DNA of 64,000 bases from positions 1-64,000 of the forward strand of contig WPIO01000192.1 of NCBI GenBank assembly GCA_009760855.2, read 5' to 3'. Each line of letters begins with the position of its first letter. Within the stretch, counting starts at the first letter, position 1. This DNA comes from Cristatella mucedo. Its lineage: Eukaryota > Bryozoa > Phylactolaemata > Cristatellidae. Shown one piece after another: positions 43,267-54,289 of this stretch. The translations under genes were made by a program, and so were the position numbers. Below the pieces are notes generated by a model. That model saw only the letters and a program-made list of their open reading frames with translations. It made no database searches and was not told the DNA's origin.

Positions 43267-44108
43267 TGAAATCTAGGTATCATGTTCCAAAGTGACCTCT
43301 TGTTAGACGACCACATCAGCTCCACAGACAAATCTGCCTACTTTCAGCTAAACAACACTGCTAAAATTCGGGCTTGTTTTAATAAGGATACCACGTCCAA
43401 GTTTATCCATGCATTCATGACATCCCGTCTCGACTTCTGCAACTCACTGCTTACTGGCCTACCGGCATGTACGATCAGGCGATTGCAGCGGGTGCAAAAC
43501 TCTGCAGCTAGGCTTGTCTGTGGTGAGCGTCGCGGTTGCCACATCACACCACTTCTCGCCGACCTGCACTCGTTACCTGTCAGGCAACGGATTGACTTCA
43601 AGATTTGTCGGTCACTTTTAGGTCACTTCATTCTTTGGCTCCAGCCTGTCTCTCAGATCTTCTCCCCCACCAGGCCTAGCGTCGTACCACCTGCTTTTCG
43701 GAATCCAACAGTCTACCAATTCCTTGTACAAACCTCAAATCCTTTGGAGACCGTGCATTTAGTTCGTATGCTCCCAAAGCCTGAAACTCCGTCCCGACTT
43801 GTGTCAGAACATCCCCTGACTTGACCACATTTAAAAAGAACTTAAAAACACACCTATTTAGGACAGCACTTAGTGAGTCCCTGTGATTTGTCCTTCAAGT
43901 GCTTGTGCGTGCTGACACAGTGGATGCTGCTACAAACCACATTTGCATGCTGACCCTCTGCATGTCACCCCTAACCATGTTATTCAGGTTTATCCAGCAT
44001 GATATTACTCACCATTCAATCGCGCTTCCCTTTGCAGCAAATGTAAAGCGCCTAGAAAGAGATTGAGTTCTCTGAGGGTGCTTTATCAAGTAGTGCATTA
44101 TTAATATT
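43267..44108 (+). mobile_element. Family 1 retrotransposon, C-terminal half and 3' end
   Basis: It starts abruptly at GAAATCTAGGTATCATGTTC and gives 43282-43824 (DDHISSTDKSAYFQLNNTAK, SRLDFCNSLLTGLPACTIRR), then the full 3' UTR and tail. The 5' truncation point sits inside the virus-like frame. Confidence 0.92.
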
Positions 44109-44149
44109 ATTCTCCCACTCGACTCTTCTCTCCTCGACACCTACTGTCC

Positions 44150-44285
44150 CCTCGTCGACCCTGATGACTCATCTAGGAGGATCACAACTGTGAGCCGGCC
44201 GACCCTGATGGTGAATCCACCATCTGTTCACCAGTGGGTTACCTGCCTGTGTCCTCGCCACATCACAGGCGGACCACAGGCTGTG
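44150..44285 (-). mobile_element. LTR-related fragment
   Basis: On the minus strand this matches the middle of the solo LTR at 31176-31420: GTGATGTGGCG, then GATGGTGGATTCACCATCAG, then GATGAGTCATC. It lies directly behind a family 1 tail. Ends are not defined. Confidence 0.7.
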
Positions 44286-44389
44286 CACCGCCCCTCTCGG
44301 TGATGCTCCTAGCAGCTGTTCACCAGAGGCTTAGCTGTTCATCAGATGAGCCAGCATATAGTCGGACTATAAGAATATTGCGATTTGAA

Positions 44390-45225
44390 TTCAAATTATA
44401 AGCAGTAGTTTACTGGTTTACCCAAAAAGTTTCAGGCATTTGTGCTTTCGCGTTCTCGTGCTATGGCCTCAAATGGTCAGCGAGCCTACGTACACATTCA
44501 AATGGCGATAGAGCTGTCACTATCAGAAATATGAATTTCGCAGCTGCCGTTTTAATTCTAATTTACTGAAACCACTTTCCACTTTTAACACCCAAATTTC
44601 ACGGCATAGTGTGCATGGGCTTTCTCGTGCTATGACCTTTATCTATTCCAAAAGCGATCCTACCGCCATACTAGGCGTCGCATAACTGCGATTTTAAATT
44701 CGTAGTATAACTAGCGGTATTCCGGGTTCACAACTCAAATTTCATGCTACTGCAAAGAAGCGTTTAAAAGTTATGGCTTCAAATGGCCCGGACCGGTCGG
44801 CCTGTACATATATTCCATTTGCGAAACAGCTGCCATCTTCACAGTTCGCTTTGAGGAACTGAGATTTGATTTGAAGTTACACAGAAAACACTATTCCGGA
44901 TTTATCCAAACAATTTCGCGAAAACCTCCATGCATTTTTTGAAACTATGGCCTCAAATAGCCCGGACTAGCCAGCCTCCCTAAATATTTAAACTGTAATA
45001 CAGCTACCATTTCCAAAATAGGTGTTATACAACTGTGATTTTGATTCTACATTGCAGAAAAAGAGTTTCGGGTTAATCCACCTAATTTCATTAAGTTGGA
45101 CGGGCGTGTTCTCATGATATGATGATAATGATAATGATAATGATATGGCCTCCAATGCTCCGGACCATCTGTGGCCATACCAATGTTCCGCGTAATTTCA
45201 ATCACACACAATTTGGTAGGTAAAT
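44390..45225 (+). repeat. Diverged tandem satellite, unit about 170 bp
   Basis: A block ATGGCCTCAAATGGCCCGGA followed by CAGCCTGTACAT, then ACAGCTGCCA and a GTGATTTTGATTC-type end, recurs. The block is at about 44461, 44630, 44771, 44944 and 45143, so spacings are 141-199 bp. Units have drifted widely. A (GATAAT)n run sits at 45120-45142. An inverted partial unit lies at 45290-45360 and another at 48205-48345. Confidence 0.75.
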
Positions 45226-45392
45226 TCTTAATTAACGCTGTTTCAAAAATTAAGCGGTCAAAACAGCAGATTGACTAAGCCCATTGTAATAATAGTGGCT
45301 GAGTCGCAGTTGGAAAATGCAGAGCGGGCCGGGCCATTTGAGGCCATTGCATGAGAGCTGGCATAGGCTATATCGTCAAGCTTCTCAGATGT

Positions 45393-48195
45393 CATTTGAT
45401 TCTGTGTGCAAGAAATCGATCCTTCCTCGTTATGGGTGATTTCAACGTTCACTTTGATAACTTATCTGACGCCTTTAGCACTGAATTTCGTGCATTGACT
45501 GATTCATTGTCTCTTGTGGCTCATGTGCATGGCCCTACTCACATCAAGGGCCACACACTCCTCCAGATTTTCTCATACAACTGCACTTTTTCATCACCAA
45601 ATATTACCAAATCCTGCTTATCTGACCACATGCAGATCTCATTCAATCTACAATGTGTGCCCATCTCTGCCTCCTCTAAAATCACGTGTGAATCGCGAAA
45701 CCTCAAGACCCTTGAAATCGCTGCTGTCCGTGCAAGAACATCTGCTTCGCCTCTGCTGGTCAGTCCTCTCTCTGATCTGTCATCTTTGGTAGATAGCTAC
45801 AACACGACACTAGCTGACACGCTCGACGAGTTTGCACCTCTGACTGAGCTCACTATGCGTCCTCACTCAGACGGCCTATGGTTTACCCCGAACACTGAAC
45901 TAGCCAGGTCTACTAAGCACAAGCTTGAAAAAGCATACAGAAGATCAGGACTGACTGTCCATTGACAGGCATATGAAGACTACTTTAGGTCGTACCAATC
46001 AATTCTAGCTAAGGCCAAGTCTAGCTTCTATAGAAACATTGTTGAATCACAGGTGCACAATCCAAAAATGCTGATGTTGACGATCAACCATCTCCTCAAC
46101 CGCTCCCAGATAAGCTCCTTACCTGACGATCCTTGTGATGATCTAGCCGATCGCTCCTCTCGATTCTTTGTGCAGAAGACAGACAAGATCAGGGAGTCCA
46201 TCCCTGCGATGACAACATCCCCCCTAGAATACTTTCCCCTGATTCCTGGCTGCACCTCAATGTTTACTTACCATTTAATTGCATTTCCTTTGCAGCAAAT
46301 GTAAAGCGCCTAGAAAGAGATTAAGTTCTCTAAGGGCGCTTTATCAAGTACTTTATTATTATCATTATTATTATTATGTCTACATATAAGAAGGTCAATA
46401 GTGATCTCGTCCTAAAGTTTATATCCCAATCAAAGAAGACAACAAGTCCTTTGGACCCTATTCCTACTGTCCTGCTCCTACGTAGCATTGATCTGCTGCT
46501 GCCATGCGTAACTAACATCATTAATATGTCATTAGCCTCAGGTCATGTCCCAGCACCTTTCAAAAAAGCTGTAGTCAGGCCACTTCTTAAGAAAGCGACA
46601 CTAGACCCAGAGAACTTGAGCAACTATCGTGCAGTCTCCCTTCTACCATTCCTATCAAAGACACTGGAACTGGTCGTGGCGGACCAACTGAACTCATTTA
46701 TTGAAACTTCGAACCTTGCTAGTAAGTTCCAGTCTGGCTTTAGAGCTAATCACTCAAAAGAAACAGCATTGCTTAGGGTGTACAAAGACCTACTTAGAAA
46801 TGCAGACATAGGTAGAGTATCTCTGTTCGTTTTGCTCGATCTTTCGGCAGCTTTTGATACTATCGATCGCCTAGTTCTTTTTGAGTGCCTCTCATCTCGC
46901 CTGGGCATCACTGGCAATGCTATGCAATGGTTCAGGTCCTATCTCAGTGGCTGACTCAAGAGTATTGATGTGAATGGACAAATATCATCCAAGGCACCTC
47001 TGCAATATGGGGTACCTCAGGGCTCCGTGCTACGTTTGCTTCTTTTCACGGTTTATACTCTCCATCTTGCTGATGTGATTGCCAAGAACAATCTAGACTT
47101 TCACTTCTATGCGGATGCCACTCAGTGTTACCTTAGCTTTGATCCCTCCCAGCCTTTGAGCACCTCAAATTCTCTCAACTCACTTGCTGCAAGTATTGAT
47201 GACATCCGCACAAGGATGACAGCATATTTTCTTAAACTAAACGATGATAAAACTAACTTAGTAGTTACGGGTAAGCCCAGTGTGATTCAGAAATTGGAAA
47301 GGCTGACGCTCAAAATTGGCTCTGCCAGCATATCTCCTGCTGAATCAGCTCAAAATCTAGGTGTCATGTTCTAAAGTGACCTCTCGTTAGACGACCACAT
47401 CAGTTCTACAATCCAGTCTGCCTACTTTCAGCTACATAACAATTCTAACACTCGGTCTTGTTTAGAAAAGGATACCACGCCTAAGTTGGTCCATGCATTT
47501 GTGACATCTCGTCTCGACTTCTGCAACTCACTGCTTGCTGGCCTACCGGCACGTGCAATCAGGCGATTACAGCTGGTGCACAACTCCGGAGCTAAGCTTG
47601 TCTGCCGTGAACATCGCAGTTGCCGCATTACAGCACTTCTTGCCGAATTGCACTGGCTACCAGTCAAGCAACGGATCGACTTCAAGGTATTATCGCTAAC
47701 TTTTAGGTCACCTCATTCTTTGGCTCCAGCCTATCTCTCAGATCTACTTCCCCACCAGGCCAAGCATCGTACCACCTGCTTTTCGGAATGCAACAGTACA
47801 CCAATACCTCGCACAAACCTCCCACAAATCCTTTGGAGACCATGCATTTAGTTCGTATGCCCCAAAGCCTGGAACTAACTCCTAACCTCTGTCAGAACAT
47901 CCCCTGACTTGACCACATTTAAAAAGAACTTAGAAACACACCTATTTATGACAGCATTTAGTGGGTCCCTGTGACTAATCTGTCATGTGCTTATGAGTGC
48001 TGACACCGTGTATGCTGCCACTAACCACACTTGCATGCTGCCCCTGTGCATGTCACCCCTAACCATTTTATTCATGCTGTTTATTAAGTATGATATTACT
48101 CACCATTCGATCGCGTTTCCTTTGCAGCAAATTTAAAGCGCCTAGAGAGAGATTGAGTTCTCTGAGGGTGCTTTGTCAAGTGCATTACTATTATT
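45393..48195 (+). mobile_element. Family 1 retrotransposon, most complete copy (endonuclease, RT, 3' end)
   Basis: 45393-45965 encodes the C-terminal half of an APE-type endonuclease (SFLVMGDFNVHFDNLSD, SDHMQISF) and the linker (DGLWFTPNTELARSTKHK). 46376-46954 encodes RT fingers to palm (SGFRANHSKETALLRVYKD, LLDLSAAFDTIDRLV). 46970-47374 has YGVPQGSVLR and a YADA box (FHFYADATQCYLS, normally YADD). 47486-47851 is the C-terminal domain. The 3' UTR and tail end at 48195. A 108-bp family 1 tail is nested at 46268-46375. Stops between segments make it inactive. Family 1 falls in the Jockey/CR1/L2 group by its RT motifs and 3' end. Confidence 0.92.
46268..46375 (+). mobile_element. Nested family 1 tail with 8-bp target duplication
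   Basis: From TTACCATTTAATTGC through the GCGCC-GAGTTCTCT-GGGCGCT end to (ATT)n. ATGTTTAC (46260-46267) and ATGTCTAC (46376-46383) flank it. The host element is continuous without it. Confidence 0.9.
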
Positions 48196-48204
48196 TGTTT
48201 TTCG

Positions 48205-48345
48205 AAACACTGTTTACTATAACATGAAATCAAACCGCAGTTCGTCAGCGCTAGTTTTGGAAGTGGCAGCTGTATCGCAGTTTGATTTCGTATGTAGCCT
48301 GGCTGGTCTGAGCCATTGGAGGTAATAGCATAGGAACGAACGCTC
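48205..48345 (-). repeat. Stray inverted satellite unit
   Basis: The minus strand has ATTACCTCCAATGGCTCAGA, CAGCCAGGCTACAT and GATACAGCTGCCACTTCC, the order of the satellite at 44390-45225. It lies on the other side of the family 1 copy. Confidence 0.65.
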
Positions 48346-48349
48346 TAGC

Positions 48350-50155
48350 GCTATGCTATACAATTTAGTTACAAGTTTAGTACAAGTCAGCGACATTTTA
48401 GCCACAGAATTACCGCCGAATTATGTAAAAGCCTATCAGCGTTTGCGTTGAAGATATATTTGAACATTCTTTTTACATTCTTTTCTCATGCTACAATAGG
48501 TCTGGCGCTCGGCAGAAGGAGTGTGAGCAATACGAAGTAATCCGTGAGTATTGCAAGTACAACGCTAACATTCCGAGTGCACAATATTATGAGCAAATGA
48601 ATTGTTAGTTTACAAGTAATAAAAATGATGCCTACTTATATAAGGCAGTAAAAAGTGCGTGGAAAGATGGGAAATAGGAGAACAAAACAAACAAATTAAA
48701 AAGGGCTGACTTCGTTGATCTGCCTGATCGTGATAACTTGTATTATGAGGCAATGCTGACCTTCGGCTGGATCCATTTCCATGTAACCGATATTATGCGC
48801 TGTACATATTCGTCGTCTCTAGCCTTCAAGTCTTCGTCTACGAAGATAACATCACACTCTAAATAGATTATTTCGTTTCACTTATTTTCCTTGAACGTCA
48901 TTGCCGGCTAAAAATGAATTTATTTTTTAGCAAATGTACAATGCCTAGAAAGTGATTAAGATCTCAGAGCATACTACAAATCGCAGTATCATCATTTTTT
49001 CTTGGGCCGGAAGAATCGTATCTCTCAGGTCAGTTCACATGCAATCCAACTGGCTGAATTAAGCCTGTCGAATTCTATGCAATAAAGTCAAAGCATTTTT
49101 GAACGACTCTGCTAAAAACCTTCTGTGCTACATACCTTTCAACGCTTTTGTCTTGATTTAAAAAAAATTATATCGTGGCAGTTGCAAATTCCTAAATGGT
49201 AGCCCAAAGAGCATTTTTCTAGGTATATGATAGCTGAGGAAGACTGAGTGCCAGTTTGCACTTTCAGTTCCTAGTGCGAAATGATTGGCTAAGGTCAACC
49301 TTGGCTCATACTTGCAAAAGCTTACACCATTAGATAGGTGGTACATGCATATTTATTTACGGCGATAGGTGGTATACGCATTTTTATGTAAGGCAAGCCA
49401 CTGAACTTTCGTCTTTATGTAAGCTCAGCTGCCGTTGGCGCTGGTAAACCACTCATACCGTTTCTTAAAATTTGCAAATAGCTAAATTGGGAAGACCGAC
49501 CAATGGAGTCCAGCAAAAAAACAGTAAATACGACAGCCTCTGTTTGCAAGAGGAGACAACACATAGCATTAGGGCAAATCAAAACTAACACCTCTGTAAT
49601 TTAATTTTAAGGATTAGGTAGACTTAGGATTCTATTCCGCCAATAAATAAGTTTGATAACACAAAATTAAAAACAAACATGCTCATTTCGCTCGCTAAGC
49701 AATCAATTATTCTGATACATTAGTCACTGACAGAAAGACAAGCGATTTCATAGCTTATTAAGCTACGAAAACAGACTAAAAATCAAGTGTTTGGGTCGAT
49801 TATATTATTTAGCTCACATTCCTGGGACGTCTACTCAAGGGTTGCTGACTAGATTCAGCAAAAATCGGTTGACTGCAGTGTCTCTACCAGAGGGCATCTC
49901 AAATGCAAGATAAGGCCAGATGATGCCAGGGCAGTTTTGGGCTTGCATGCCCCATGTTACTAGCATAGCCTTAATTAAAAACAACTAAAGTAATACAGTG
50001 AATGATCCTTTTAAGAATTCAGCTTATTGGGCTGGGAAGTCCAACTTTGAGATGCATAGAGGTCCGATACAGAAGATGTACAGTATACTTAGGATTCAGC
50101 ACGTGGGTTTCAGATCTCATTCTTTGTCAGTGGCATAGCTAATCACGTCAATTCT
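48350..50155. other. Unassigned sequence
   Basis: No gene recognised. A short family 1-like tail scrap (TTAGCAAATGTACAATGCC) lies at about 48926-48990. Confidence 0.45.
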
Positions 50156-50159
50156 GTCC

Positions 50160-50385
50160 GAGATTCACTGGCTCCATATCAAGCATCGACTCAATTTCGA
50201 GCTCCACTATCTGAATAACTTAATTTGCTGTCAACAGCCTAAATATCAGACACCCTCACTCCACCAGATTGCTTTCACACCACCTTCTCCTCAGCATCTA
50301 TTCAGCTCAAGTTCCCTTACACTAAATTTAAATCTCTTCAGGATCGAGCCTTCAGCTCGTATTTAACCAATTTCACTCTTTCATA
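50160..50385 (+). mobile_element. Diverged L2-type RT C-terminal fragment
   Basis: Plus frame with IHWLHIKHRLNFEL and FKSLQDRAFSSY-type residues, the same domain as family 1 but far diverged. It joins a family 2 fragment at about 50388. Confidence 0.55.
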
Positions 50386-50387
50386 CC

Positions 50388-50825
50388 TAGCTGCATTGGT
50401 TCACCAGTTACAGCTTCTTCGTACCCCCAGGTCTTCTATAGATAACTGATTAGCTGCTCTACTCCTTCGCTCAACGAGTTTTAGTGATAAAAGCATCCGC
50501 TCTGTGGGTTCTAGACTGTGAAACTCACATAGTTATCATGCTACGACATCTCCTACCCTGCTTCCAACATAAATACATTATTTCCGGCCGTCCTGTGGGG
50601 CTACTTCCATGCTAATCACTTCCTCAACTGCCCTCCAGACTTAGGTGCACTGATCACTTTCTCTTTATTGCCCAAGATTTAGACTATTGGCTACCATGTG
50701 AGCATTGAAAGCTGCTTAGGCTCGAGTGCTCTATAGATAAATTGATAGCATCCACTACTTTCTTGTACCTTTCTGGAGTTATAGAGATAGATAAAATTAC
50801 ACTGCATTGCAATGATTATGGACTG
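50388..50825 (+). mobile_element. Family 2 retrotransposon 3' end
   Basis: CCTAGCTGCATTGGTTCACC aligns with the SYLAEPLHHLQPLRALRS region of the copy at 27490. The 3' UTR (CATGCTAATCACTTCCTCAA, GGCTACCATGTGAGC) ends GGAGTTATAGAGATAGAT. Confidence 0.7.
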
Positions 50826-52003
50826 GGACTAATTATTAAGGTATAGATGTTATGGTAGCTGTCATGCTCTGCTTTTTCGTATCAGTAATAAATAAGTCTG
50901 CCCACAGGGTGTACTTATTTATTAATTTGCATATGCAGATATCTGTCAAGAATCTGTTAGGCCAAGAACCTGTCATGTGCAAGTTTGTGGAGATGAACTT
51001 GAGTTCGGGAGCTGTTTAAGTGGGCTCGTACAACACCGACTAGGGGAAGAGGCAGGTGGCATAGAAAAGACAGACAGAGATACAGACACAAAAGTAAATG
51101 CCACATTTTCTTAAACAGACTATTCATACCCTAGATCTAGATACTTTCTTAATCAGCAGAGCAATCATGTACCAATAAAGAGCTGGAAGAGCAAATGGCT
51201 TAACATCGTGGTACGAAAACACTTCTACGATTGTTTCTCTATGTTTACTGATAAAAGATAGGGGCGTACAACCAAAGATGATAGCATGCCACCACAACAT
51301 AAAAGGATATATAAGATGGATATTACAGTAAATAAAAGTCTCCAGCATCAGACTAACTCTTAGGTTGAAATGGAACAGCTGCTTAGTCACATGCATCAAT
51401 ACAGATGTTCAAGAGTGCAGCGATTAATTGGCAGCACTCAGACGCTGGTAGTTATTCACTGAAGACAATTGCAATGTAGTAAAAATAAAGTTATTGATAT
51501 TGGCTGCTGGTCCAAGTCACATGAAAATTGGTACACAATAATTTTTACTTGAGGTAAGGCATTGTGAATAGGTAAAGCCAATCTGCATCAAAATACGACT
51601 CAATTTAAAAAAGATGTGTTGCTATTGAGCAAAAAGACTCATGTAAAATAATGACATTGCATTAAACGGGACTCGTGTAAAATAATAACATTGCATTAAA
51701 TGGGATAGAGAAAAATAAATGTTACTTTTAGTAGTGACGGCCTGAGATTATAAAGTGATGTTCTAGGATTTCTATGAAACAGAAGCTTTTGCAAGCCCTG
51801 GCACCAAACGATAGGAGAGCAATAAGTTGAGGCAGTAAGGAAACCGACCGCAAAGGGGCTGCCTGCCAGAAAAAAGAACCCTTTCATTTATCCTGTAGAA
51901 AATGAGTCAACTTACTGCGAAGTGTTCTTTACATGAGCAGTCGGCATTATAACACAAATCGATAAATGAAATATACAGTGCTTAGGAATCAACAGGATTT
52001 CTT

Positions 52004-52204
52004 CTAACCTGGTCCACAGCCAATATCACTGATATTTATAGGTCCAGCTTGCTCTTTGGCATCAGATGTACTCTCAGCTTCATCTATATCGACGCCGGCT
52101 TCATCATCATCACTATCGCTGCCCCCATCCGTTGCTCCGGCAGCACTCAGCATACGCTTTTTCGTGGTCGCTTCTTTATCAGTGACCGGCTTTTTTAAAA
52201 TACT
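52004..52204 (-). CDS. Last exon of a second NWD-type gene, acidic C-terminus
   Basis: The acceptor is TTTCTCAG. It encodes SILKKPVTDKEATTKKRML, an acidic stretch (GGSDSDDDEAGVDIDEAEST) and SDIGCGPG before TAG at 52004-52006. It starts in phase 0, matching the end of the exon at 53931. A GT just before the stop (CCAG-GTTAGA) could be a donor, in which case this is not the last exon. The basic then acidic tail follows the propeller. Confidence 0.6.
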   Translation of the reverse strand, partial: SILKKPVTDKEATTKKRMLSAAGATDGGSDSDDDEAGVDIDEAESTSDAKEQAGPINISDIGCGPG

Positions 52205-52369
52205 CTGAGAAAGTAAGTTAACACTGTGCATAAGCATGTTCAGTAAATGAATTGAATCACCAGCAGGTTAAGAATTTACATGACAGTTTTACTATATTTG
52301 CAATTGCCTCTTTGGTTTACTGTATGATATAACAATACTAAACCAAATAGTAATAAAATATGGATTCTA

Positions 52370-53255
52370 ATAGTAATAATAATGCATTTGTTTAGCACCT
52401 TCTGAAAACCTAAACTCTCTCTAATTACACTACATATGTTGTAAAGGAAGCATAATCAAATTTTTAATGACAAATATGCACAATGTCAAAAAGCATATTA
52501 TGTTTAGATTGAATTCAGTTCCAACATGTAAAATATGATTAGTGGTAGCATGCACAGCCTCAGCACAATTAGCACAGGGAGGACAAATAACGAGGACCCA
52601 ACAAAAGCTGAGATCAACAGGTGCGTTTTGGCTTTAAAACGTCGCAATGTCAGGATATGTCGTGACGACAGGCGGAAGTGAATACCATGCTTTGCAAACA
52701 TTTAAACTAAAGGCCTGGTCTCCACAGGACTTAAGGTTCGTACGGTGGGATGGCAGTTCTGATTAGTAGGCTGAAGCTAAAGAATGCAGGGACCTAGAAC
52801 TGACTGGCAGACCCTTGAGGTCGAAACACAACTTAATTGTGAGACAATTCAAGTCTGCAGGAAGTGGTGCGACGTGGCAACTACTTACGACAGACATGAC
52901 TGACTGCATCGTTTTGCACAAACTTTAAGTGCCCGATCTGCTCAGACCAGCAAGCAGTGAGTTACAGAAGTGGAGACAGGATGTTAAAAATTCATGGAAT
53001 TATCTAGATGCAGTATTGCTGTCTAAGCAAGCCTGATTTTTAGCAATGTCAAGTAGCTGAAAGTAGGCAGACTTGACTGTGGAGCTGATGTGGTTGTCTA
53101 ATAAAAGGTCATTTTGGAACAAGACACCTAGATTTCGGGCAGATTCAACACGAAATATGCTGGCAGAGCCAATTTTGAGCTTTAGCCTTTCCAATTTCCG
53201 ATACGCCCTTGATTTTCCCAGAACTAGTAAGTTGGTTTCATCATAATTCAATTAG
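52370..53255 (-). mobile_element. Family 1 retrotransposon, C-terminal half, minus strand
   Basis: 53251-53000 encodes YRKLERLKLKIGSASIF and LLDNHISSTVKSAYFQLLDI. The C-terminal domain and 3' UTR decay down to an (ATT)n tail at 52370. It lies in the intron between two propeller exons. Confidence 0.85.
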
Positions 53256-53309
53256 ATGAATTAAAATAGTTTATTGCTTTCATAATTAATCGCATTATCT
53301 TTGAATCAA

Positions 53310-53405
53310 TGCAGTTTGATCCCAGGCGATTCGATCTAGCTCCTAAAGCCACATATACGGGTCAAGCTGGCTTACTTGACCATCAGTGTACCAATTGAGC
53401 TATAG
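53310..53405 (-). mobile_element. tRNA-like sequence, possible SINE head
   Basis: On the minus strand: TATAGCTCAATTGGTACA (A-box-like), then GATCGAATCGCC (B-box-like) about 60 bp on. The acceptor stem halves do not pair well, so it is not a working tRNA gene. Confidence 0.4.
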
Positions 53406-53930
53406 AGACTAAATTTCCCCTGTTCATAGCACAAAGCTTAATAGCTGAGATTTGACCAGCTGCTCGCATGCCGATCCTTATATTCCCGCACTGTTTAAAA
53501 GCAATTGCACACATTTAAAGTGCTGACGCATGTCAAGCTTCGGTCTTGCTTTATATGTGACTTCGGTCAGAGACCAGAAGTCATATCTTTAGATGGGCTC
53601 TTTCAGGTTCATGCAGGTGGGAATGACCCATGCAATCGCAATCCGTGACTTGAGATCCATGGTTGCACTGCTCAGCATCCCTGAATGATCGAATGCATGC
53701 GTGATAACCCTATAAGCATGTAATTAAGATATGGCTTCCGAAAACTTGGTCCTCAAGACTTATGGAGTTACACTTTATGTTAACTAAATTTGAGTCTTTC
53801 AATGTAATTCATTTTGAATCACCTGATTTTCATATCTCGAGAGAAGCACAGCACCATACCTACAATAACCACACACAACAATAATAGCATAAACATATAC
53901 AACTAGTGATATTTGAATTACAGATACTAC

Positions 53931-54168
53931 CTGGATGCGATCCATGTGATCAGGGTATTTGTGGTCCACCACTAGGAAGCTGAGAAGACGGGTATCAGTC
54001 ATCGCAACTAGAGCATGCTTGCCATCAGCGGTCAGGCCAACGCAATCTACGTCACCATAGCAAGAGTATGCTCCTGCCAGCTCCATATCCGAAAGCCTGT
54101 ATAAGCGCACCATCTTGGGTAGCTTGGTTACGATGCAGTGACGGCCATCCACAGCTATAAAGGCCCGA
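53931..54168 (-). CDS. WD-type propeller exon of the second NWD-type gene
   Basis: The acceptor is CCTTGAG and the donor is GTAGTA. It encodes AFIAVDGRHCIVTKLPKMVR, LYRLSDMELAGAYSCYGDVD and LTADGKHALVAMTDTRLLSF, ending DHMDRIQ. Alternating strands with A-DG-R/K-H and T-D turns are typical of the WD repeats in NWD proteins. It joins 52204 in phase. Confidence 0.7.
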
Positions 54169-54224
54169 CTCAAGGAATTTAGCGAATAATCTAGTGAGAA
54201 GCATTGTGCATACCAAAATGACTG

Positions 54225-54288
54225 TTAATAATAATGCACTTGATAAAGTGCCCACAGAGAACTCAATCTCTTTCAGAGCGCTTTAAGG
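54225..54288 (-). mobile_element. Family 1 3' tail, minus strand
   Basis: (AAT)n-GCACTTGATAAAGTGCCC through CTCAATCTCTTTCAGAGCGC. It lies 57 bp from the propeller exon start at 54168. Confidence 0.85.
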
Positions 54289-54289
54289 A

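Noticed and set aside
44390-45225. CRISPR-like regular repeats
   Set aside because: Units are long, diverged and direct without unique spacers, and the genome is animal. It is satellite DNA.
51124-51887. Minus-strand ORFs 51399-51124 and 51887-51696
   Set aside because: They lie after the stop of the second NWD-type gene and look like 3' UTR or intergenic sequence, with no motif.
53310-53405. Possible functional tRNA gene
   Set aside because: Box-like motifs exist but stem pairing and spacing are poor.
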